Source of the DNA: Druceiella hillmani
Lineage: Eukaryota > Arthropoda > Insecta > Lepidoptera > Hepialidae
DNA: 64,000 nucleotides
NCBI GenBank assembly: GCA_039881145.1
Contig: JAYKKI010000039.1
Span: forward strand, 19,524,001-19,588,000
Reading direction: 5' to 3'
Below, in pieces: positions 56,229 through 64,000 of this stretch; position 1 is the first letter of the stretch; each line of letters starts with the position of its first letter. The notes below the pieces were generated by a model. That model made no database searches and was not told the DNA's origin. It saw only the letters and a program-made list of their open reading frames with translations. Position numbers and translations under genes: made by a program.

Positions 56229-59200
56229 GTTGAAATCATTCGAGAAATAAGTTTTTTAAAATACCTGTAAAGTTTATAAAGAAAATGGTTTTTTAAACAT
56301 GCTTTTCTGAATGGAATCAACCTGTAACATTAAGTTTCATTTCATAACAATTCACGTTTAGTCAACAAGTCTTATAATTAAATAAATTATGTCGTACGAT
56401 ATATTTTATTGAGTTGCTTTTTTCGTTTACAATGTGTGTCACTTCCAAACTTTTCTTACTGAACATTCGAAAATGAAAAAAGATATGAAATCATATTTTA
56501 CAACACGTAATTATTCACAAATTTAGGAGTTTTATAATTAATTTCTTTTGTTTCATTATTATATTTACTAAAGCATTTACTTTAATGTGCTTTTAATATT
56601 TTGAATACAACAAACAAAATTAATTCTAAAAACGATGGTATCATTCGAACTCTACCGTAATCAAATTAGAACAGCAGCATTATTTAGTTATCATCGTCCC
56701 ATATGAACACGATTCTAAATATGTGCAATCTTCAAATGTCACAGAAATAAGGGTGGGTCCAACACGTAATTGTTCGTTTTTTTTGCATATGTAACCAGAA
56801 AATATTTAACATATAGTCATATTTAGTTCTAATATTTAATAATATGACTTCTTATTTAAACAAAAAAATACTTTAACAAAAACATAATTATTTCAAACTC
56901 TTTCTCCCAACATTTATTCAAATGTGCAAAATGAATGTCATGGTGATATTATTGTATCGATAAAACTGTTGTCGTTATAAAACATAGGTTATTCTCATAT
57001 AATGAATCTGTGGCATCTAATTAGATATATTTTAACAATATGACGATAAGAAAGATTTCAGGCAGGTTTTAATAAAATAAAAGAGTTTTTTAATTATCCG
57101 GTGAAACAGGTTTATTTCATTACTTGCGCAGAGTTTTCATGATTTTCTCCAGTAACACAGTTTCATTATTCTCTAGTCAGTCACTAGTTTAGGTAAATCT
57201 AGGTACGTAAATTTTAAATTAAAGCTGCTGAATCTGGGACCCAGACCACTTGATATTTCATGACGACCTAATATGGAAAAAGCGAGTACCCACTATTTAT
57301 TAATTTTTTCGTATAAAAAAATGTATTTATTTTTTATTTGTTTTGTATTATGTATTTATTTTTTTTTTTTTTTTAATTTATAATTTTGATAAAATAAGAA
57401 TAGCGGTTATACATTAAAATATTATTTTAAAAACCCTTTTGTTTTATGTTATTAAACTAAAAAAGTCTAAATAAGGTCATCAACTATATTAAACACAATT
57501 AGATAAAAACAATGTAACACATAAAAACAATTTTAAATAAAAACTAAATTGAAATAAATAATAAAGTACAATTAAGTTCTTTTCAGTTACCTGGAAAACA
57601 AAATAATACACAATAATCTTATTTGCTTTAGCAATTTAAATAAGTCCATATGTTAATTAAAATTATGTTTATTAAGATTAAAATATTAAGAGCAATTATG
57701 TTGCAAACTAGCCTTTCTTTAATTCTTCCCTTTGTTTCGGTCAATTCAAAAATTTGTCGATTTGCGAAATTAAAATATAACACAGATTAGAACGCTCAGA
57801 AAATTCGACAGTCTAATAATGTCCAACCTCAAATTCATAGGGCCTTATTAGCTCTGATACTATGAACAATATTAATTTTATGAAATAAATGTTTAACACA
57901 GTAAAATGTAACGATATTATTAAAAATAATGTTACAAACAATATCAAAATACACACATATATAATGACATGTTGCTATTTTTATAAACTTCTGTTTACGC
58001 TCTTAACTCATATAGGACGGCTTTTTTAAATACTAAAAAAAATTAAATTTGTCGATAAACTGTCCTATGTTCATCGCCATGACACCAAACTATACTTATG
58101 TAAAATTTTATGGATATTGGTGGAAGTTTCATGGAGGTGAAGTTGAGGCACGAATTCAGAACAAATAAACAAACTCTGTTGTACAAATATTATCTAGGAA
58201 TTGAAAATCATTGCAACATACCATTTGATAAGTTTGGAATTTTAATCAATTCAAAGAAATGCGATTGTACCTCTACTCAATTAGTCTATTACTACTACTA
58301 TTCTCACTATTTTCAAGTTTGTTTAGAATAAATATATTCACTTACTTTTTTTTAATTTTTAGATTTCATTCTAACTTTTAGTTTTTTTTAAACGTTGCGT
58401 TGGTTATAAATAACAGATGTTTAGTCTGAGGGCCAGTCGGCCGACCAACAGTGCGTAGTAAAGTTTTGATATGACTTTGAGTTAATATATCTGTTACACT
58501 TGCCGTTAAAGGAACAGGGAGCACGAACCTTTTACTCTTATTCAATACGCCAAAATTACTCCTCCGGTGTTTCGGAAGTATCTATGAGTAAGGAGGTATA
58601 AATCAATGAAGTATAAAATAATGGATACATCGTTATAGCTGCAGGTAACAGGTAACAGCTAACATTAATAAGTTTAAGAGTTAACATGTCTAATATATTT
58701 TATTATTGAATATCATAATATTATAGGTATGAATTACTTTATATTATAACTATGAATTTACTTCAGAAAGGATAAATGTTTCTCAATTCTTTTTGTTTAA
58801 CTTGAGAAAAATTTAAATAAATAAGGGGTTTTTAGACTCCGCTCACTATTACATTTAAAAAAACCATTTGAGAAGTGCTCCTACTATGAAGAAAGAGCTC
58901 GATTCGCTGCCAAACATTAAATTTATAACTTTTCTTTACGCAAACCTTTTGGTTTATTTTCAACTTTGATACCTTGTATCGTTTTTTTTATATCAATTCG
59001 TGTTTGTGCCACAAAGAATGACAAAAAAGCAGTTTGCGCGGGAAATATTTTTCAAATATGTTTTCATGTAAAATAATCGTGAGTGGCTAATATTTTTTTA
59101 ATTGAATACCTCGTTTTAAGCTATATTAACTGCTAATAATAAAAAAACCTGTGAAAGTGTTATTTCTGCCAAATCAAATTTGTTACAAATCACACATAAT

Positions 59201-59676
59201 TGTAGTCCATGATGCAGACCGTAACGCTTGAATGATATTGTTACATACTGTGCGTTTCCATCAATTATGTTATCATTTAATTAGGTTTTCATTATTATAA
59301 ACATTATTAAATATGATTAAAGAAAATAATAGTCATCATGTTTATGTATCACAAATCCTTTACTATCTTTACTATTCTTCATTCTTATAATAACTACTTT
59401 TTTCAATAGCTTCATTACCAAAATCATAGTATTTTTCTGGGTCTTCACCGTCACTCACAAAAATGTTTTCGTGTTAATCGATTCAATAAATATGTTTTCG
59501 TGTTACTAAAAATGTTTTCGTGTAAATCGATTCAATAAAATTATTGACAAAATAAATTACCTAACCGACATTGTACTTAATTGCTTACAAAGCTGGGTAG
59601 TTAAGTCACATAGAACCATATAAAAACGGATATTTGCTACGCGAAACGTAGCCAACTATTTTATCATTTATTTTTA
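56229..59676. other. 3.4 kb AT-rich intergenic stretch
   Basis: A 73-codon + frame at 58110-58331 has no recognised motif. TGTTTTCGTGTTA(A)TCGATTC recurs near 59463-59540 as a short direct repeat. Nothing else was supported. Confidence 0.4.
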
Positions 59677-59885
59677 ATTGACATATAGAGAGTTGCCATT
59701 TAGTAAACAATTTACTTGACATATAGATAGTTGTTGCCATTTAGTAAACCATTTAATTGACGTATAGAGAGTTATTGCCATTTAGTAAACCATTTAATTG
59801 ACATATAGAGAGTCGTTGCCATTTAGTAAACCATTTAATTGATATATAGAGAGTTGTTGTTATGTTGTCATTAGTTAACCATTTA
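59677..59885 (+). repeat. 41-bp minisatellite
   Basis: Five units of TTGACATATAGAGAGTTGTT, GCCATTTAGTAAACCATTTA, A, with small changes. The last unit is partly rearranged (TTATGTTGTCATTAGTTAAC). Confidence 0.9.
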
Positions 59886-60300
59886 AACTGTGATGTCGGT
59901 TTATTTCGATATCAGATAGTTTGTTCGTTAGAACATCATTAATAAAAGTATTAAATTTTATTCATATATTTTTATTAATGACATTATCATTATCAATCTA
60001 TTTTTATTAATGACATTGCATGTTTTTGTTTTCTTAAAATTTTATTTTAAAAAGTATTGTTTAAATTAAAATAAACCAATGTTCTACTGTATATCTTCGA
60101 AATGCTTGCATTTTTTGGTGGTGAGCTGAAGCAATAAGTTCGCAGTATGTACAAGTGTTGCATTAAAGATGAAATAAACAAATAAATAGACAAACCTGTA
60201 ATTTTCTTATTTATAGTTTTCCAAAAAATTATTCTCGTACTCGCTTCAATAGAATATTGTTTTAGTCTTCCGTACTCTAAGGTTTCGAACACAAGTATTT
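59886..60300. other. Spacer, nothing recognised
   Basis: TTTTTATTAATGACATT occurs twice near 59968-60017. An 81-codon - frame (60047-60292) has no motif. Confidence 0.4.
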
Positions 60301-60440
60301 ATATATTTTATTTATCTACCTTAATGTATGTAATTGGTACATATGGCGGAATTATTGCTACGACAGTAATCTTTTACAACCAACCGTAACTCCAGTCCAG
60401 CCCCGTTCTGTGCGCTGCATCGTCAAAGGCCGTATGCCGT
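60301..60440 (-). mobile_element. Second SINE copy
   Basis: On - it reads CGGCATACGGCCTTTGACGA, then GGGGCTGGACTGGAGTTACG, GATTACTGTCGTAGCAATAA, TTCCGCC and an ATAAATAAAATATATAAA tail. It aligns with the + strand SINE at 12551-12720 but lacks the segment carrying the B-box-like GGTGCGATTCCCGG. Confidence 0.7.
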
Positions 60441-60589
60441 GTGAAATTTTGTTGGAACAATGTCGTTTGTTAGAGGGTTCCTAACTTATCCAGGGTTCTA
60501 ACTTTTAAACAAAATAAGATAAGGACTTGAAATTAATACATAATATGTAGTTTCTTTGTACAAAATTAAGAATGTCTTATTTTCTTCTG

Positions 60590-61620
60590 TCTTTTGTTTT
60601 CTTTTGGAGTCTTTTTAGGTTTTTTTAGTAGAGATTTTTTATTTAACAGTCTTTTTGTTACCAATCTTCTGGGAAGCTTCAGTCGAAGCATCTTCTAGTG
60701 TCATCTTTTTTACTTTTTAAAATTTCTGTTTCTGCTCCTCCTGTACTGGAGTACTCAGTATTGCAGATTACTAGTGTTGTTGTCGTTTTATCAGGCTAAG
60801 GAGTAGGTCTTAAAACAGGAGGACTAGTAGGTCTTAGAACATCCAGGTTCAGGTGAAGCGGCGGAAACATCATTGCCTTGGGTTTCTTTTGTAGTTTCAG
60901 ATCCCATAGGAGTGCAAGGACGGTCTTCAATGTTAACTTCGTTTTGGGATTGGGAACGATCTAGAATTTCAACTTCATCTGACGACGAAACAAGTAAAAG
61001 ATTTTAAAATCGTTGAATTTTCTTCTAGAATAGGGTTTATGATTGAACCGGATTGTTGAGTGGCATTTAATAATGAAGGTGTTGTGGGTCGATTGTGAGA
61101 TTCAATTGAAGGTGACGCATGAATATCGAACTCAGGCAAATCAATTATTTCCAATGGGGTCAAAGTTTCAGTCTGAGTATTCAAATTGGATGTCCCTGCA
61201 AGTACCTCGGCTGTTGCAAAATGCTCATCACCAAAAGCGTACTTGTTTACAGGCCAAATTCCAGGTCGTTCAAACCCGTACACTGCATTAATGGCCACTG
61301 CAGTTTTGAGGAAAACTGGTGCTAGCAATCTAGCTACATCGTACTGGTTAATGATGCGGCCAGGGTGAGATTTTTTAAAAATATTGATTTCCCTTTCAAA
61401 ATGCGTTTTCAGAGGGCCGTACACAGCAACATCCATAGGTTGCATTTTGTGAGTAGTATGCGGTTTTAAGGATATTATCACCACATTATTTTTGGTGACA
61501 TACTCAAGTGCAGGGTAATATTTCTGACCTTCTGGTATAATCTTTCTGGTAGTATTTCTGACTGGCTTTCTGGCTGCTATGACAACGCGGCTGCAGGCCA
61601 ACGAACAATTTAGCAGTAGT
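60590..61620 (-). pseudogene. pogo/jerky-type transposase C-terminal half
   Basis: One - strand frame (60975-61601) is open for 208 codons. It contains VVIISLKPHTTHKMQPMDVA, VYGPLKTHFEREINIF, HPGRIINQYDVARLLAPVFL and FERPGIWPVNKYAFGDEHFA. These match the last third of a DDE_1 transposase: PPHTTH(K/R)LQPLD, then VYGPLK, then P.(R/K).I...(D)VA.L....(Y/F)., then GF..(T/P)GI(W/Y)P.N...F.D..F. The expected DNHxSH block upstream is scrambled and the HTH N-terminus is absent. After a stop near 60975 the frame continues in pieces as an acidic-serine and then lysine-rich tail to about 60590. The frame is long, but it is a 5'-truncated transposon piece rather than a host gene. The + strand frames are shadows. 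Confidence 0.82.
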
Positions 61621-63200
61621 GGGGACTATTTTCAATTTTAAATTTTCATATTGTCCAAACCACATGGAGTCCATATTCTAGTATAAAAAATGTATTAATG
61701 AGATTCTGTATATTATTTTATTTTTCCATGGTTTTTAGGAGAATTGACTGAGATTACTGACACCCATCCTTTATGTGTTTGTTTTTGACTTACAAAAATG
61801 AAAATAAAAATCTGTATAAAATGGAACCTCTATTATTTGTTTGTAATAAGAATAAAAAGAAACACATCAATAATCTAATACCGAGCTTTCCGATCCATTG
61901 TTAAAATGATTTCCGGTGAACCGGAAACTGTTGCAAATGTTGAAGTCTTAATAACTTACAGTTTTCTCTATGTCAGTGTTCATTAGTAAATTTAAAACAT
62001 TATTATTGTATCGCCTCCAATCCACAAAATCATTTTTTAATGGGTTCAATCGAGCTAATATTGAATAGTGACTGGCTGCTTACGTTTGAACCAAGTGGTA
62101 AAATAAGCTCCATTATTTCTTGTAATATAATAATTAACAAAGAAACTTGATAATTTTTAGCAACTTCTTTTTTTAGCAGCTATCACATAATAAACATAAG
62201 CGCAGGGCTGCCAGTATCTGAGCACTCGCACCAGTGACTGGATATTTCTATGCTCTTGCCTGACCCCGCACGTGCAATATTATTCCACGCGTGGATAACT
62301 TATTTTTTTTTAATATTAAAATAACTGAAGAATAGATTAGCTTTTTTGTATTCTTCCGTTTCCGTACATATTTTTATTTTCCTTTAAAAGTTTTTTTCGC
62401 TGTTTTTTTCTGTATTTAAAATTTTATTATTTTTTTGGGAATAAAATGTATTGATTTTCTAGAGTTCCCGCTCTCTGTAAACTGAAATATGTATAGTTTG
62501 GACTTCTTCTTTTTTACTGTCAATTGGAGTCATATTTATTTGGATTTTGAAGAAATATTGACTTATCTCTTCATTACTATCTGGTAACTTAACTTATTTT
62601 TAAATTATGACAAATTCCGGAAATAAACTCAGCACTGCTCTGAGCAACCCAATATTCTTGTGTTTTGTTAAAAAATGAAAATATATTACTTAATACCGCT
62701 CTGTCACATTTCTTGCTCTAAAAAGAGCAAACTTTAAAATACTTATGTAATTGCAAATTTAATTATATGAAAATATATACTTAATTATATAAACAGATTT
62801 AGTGCAAACTATATTTTAGTTTCAGAATATAATTTTACTTAAAACCTCCAAAAGTAAAGCGCTAGCCTACTTTGACTCTCATTTATACGAGGAACAATCT
62901 TGTGACAGAGTGGTAACAAGTTACTAAAGAACATAAGAAATATTATTTCAATATTGAAATAAGGAAAACAACACCTCTATCTCCTGAACTCATTACAAAC
63001 GATTTTATCGTTATTATTAATTTCTTTATAACTAATCATTGTATGGTAATATAATTAAAATGGGTCTCATTATCTCTTTATAGTTACACGTCACAAACCT
63101 ACTTTTCAAATACTGCTATTGGCTCATCAAATTCGTATCACACAAGCCTATCTCTTTGATCTTTTTTACGAATTGTAACAATTTTCAGCTCATTTTCAAA
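61621..63200. other. AT-rich flank, nothing recognised
   Basis: A less AT-rich patch near 62200-62290 (GCGCAGGGCTGCCAGTATCT) was not identified. Confidence 0.4.
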
Positions 63201-63201
63201 C

Positions 63202-63490
63202 TTCACGTCTGACACATTTGTTTTTACTGAATTAACCTAAAACTTCATATCTGACACATTTGTTTTTACTGAATTAACCTAAAACTTCACGCCTGACACA
63301 TTTTTTTTACTGAATTAACCTAAAACTTCACGTCTGACACATTTGTTTTTACTGAATCAACCTAAAACTTCACGTCTGACACATTTGTTTTTGCTGAATA
63401 AACCTAAAACTTCACGTCTGACACATTTTTTTTTACTGAATTAACTTAAAACTTCACGTCTGACACATTTGTTTTTACTGAATTAACTTA
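63202..63490 (+). repeat. 42-bp minisatellite
   Basis: Seven units of CTTCACGTCTGACACATTTG, TTTTTACTGAATTAACCTAA, AA. One unit reads CATATC and others lack a G after the ATTT; the copies are otherwise close. Confidence 0.93.
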
Positions 63491-64000
63491 CATTTTTTTT
63501 CATTGCGTTTATACAGCGAGTCACAGATGAAAATGCAATCCATTTAATCGTACGGAAGCTCTATATTGCAGTTATTTACGTAATCAAACTTCGCTAAATG
63601 CTCGTGGATGATGGCTTTTGATACTTCTAGTATCTGCTAATTCATGCCTTGGTGTAGCAAGGGTTGTTAAGGATCCACGCCTCGGTTTGATCATTGTCAG
63701 TGATGGAAAATCTGAATGAGTGTTCTAAGTGTTTAGGGTTGAAATCACCATCTGTAAACTTAGCATATCACTTGCACATAGTTCTTTCAGCTAAAGAAAT
63801 GACTCCGTAAATAGTACATATCTTATTTATTATATTTGTGGCATTTTTATATTTCTGATAATAGAACAGCGTCCAGTGTGCTTTGTTTTATTTCGTATTC
63901 AAAAGTGTACAAAATTGGACATAAACCAATTTTTATTGAAATGTTTTTCCTAGAGTTGCGTCGAAATGTCACCTTTGAAAATATTTGCGCAAATCATGTT
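63491..64000. other. Window end, nothing recognised
   Basis: No coding sequence or repeat was identified. Confidence 0.4.

Noticed and set aside
60975..61601. 208-codon - strand frame as a host gene
   Set aside because: It matches the C-terminal third of a pogo-type transposase, starts inside the domain and lacks the N-terminal HTH and the DNH motif, so it is a transposon fragment.

Overview
The window looks like AT-rich genomic DNA from an arthropod, most likely an insect. Helitron ends with a CTAG-T terminus, RTE-like LINE tails and several pogo/Tc1-type DNA transposon remnants would suit a lepidopteran, but that order is an inference. There are no bacterial features: no operons, no rRNA or tRNA genes, and no CRISPR array. 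Almost all of the 60-400 codon open frames are chance frames in tandem repeats or decayed transposon pieces.

Only one host gene is well supported. It lies on the + strand with three coding exons at 18247-18330, 36841-36996 and 42213-42323. The exons join in phase 0 into a 116-residue protein with a lysine/arginine-rich N-terminus and a ZAR1-like 3CxxC zinc-binding C-terminus. A TATA box lies about 155 bp upstream of the start codon and poly(A) signals follow the stop. Intron 1 is about 18.5 kb and intron 2 about 5.2 kb.

Layout. 1-18 kb is upstream flank with decayed LINE pieces (2.6, 5.0, 9.2 and 16 kb), a Helitron end (2.3 kb), a SINE (12.6 kb) and two large minisatellites (7.5 and 14.3 kb). 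Intron 1 (18.3-36.8 kb) is packed with mobile DNA: a 44-bp minisatellite joined to a palindromic element, a MULE-like remnant, two pogo-type remnants (one with a PHD-like zinc tail), a three-copy 291-bp tandem repeat, two copies of a CACGGTGTCC-ended element, and further palindromic elements, one bounded by 13-bp direct repeats. Intron 2 (37-42.2 kb) holds a 54-bp array, one copy of a short Helitron and a two-module array. An inverted second copy of that Helitron lies just beyond the last exon. The 3' flank (43-64 kb) has an 81-bp array open on both strands, a Tc1-like element with both ends intact, 52-bp and 51-bp arrays, several near-perfect hairpins, a pogo N-terminal fragment, a SINE copy, a fourth pogo-type remnant, and 41-bp and 42-bp arrays.

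The main theme is turnover of transposons and minisatellites around and inside one small gene. The most informative case is the 44-bp array at 19.1 kb, whose unit contains the centre of the dispersed palindromic element. No protein-level novel system could be supported.
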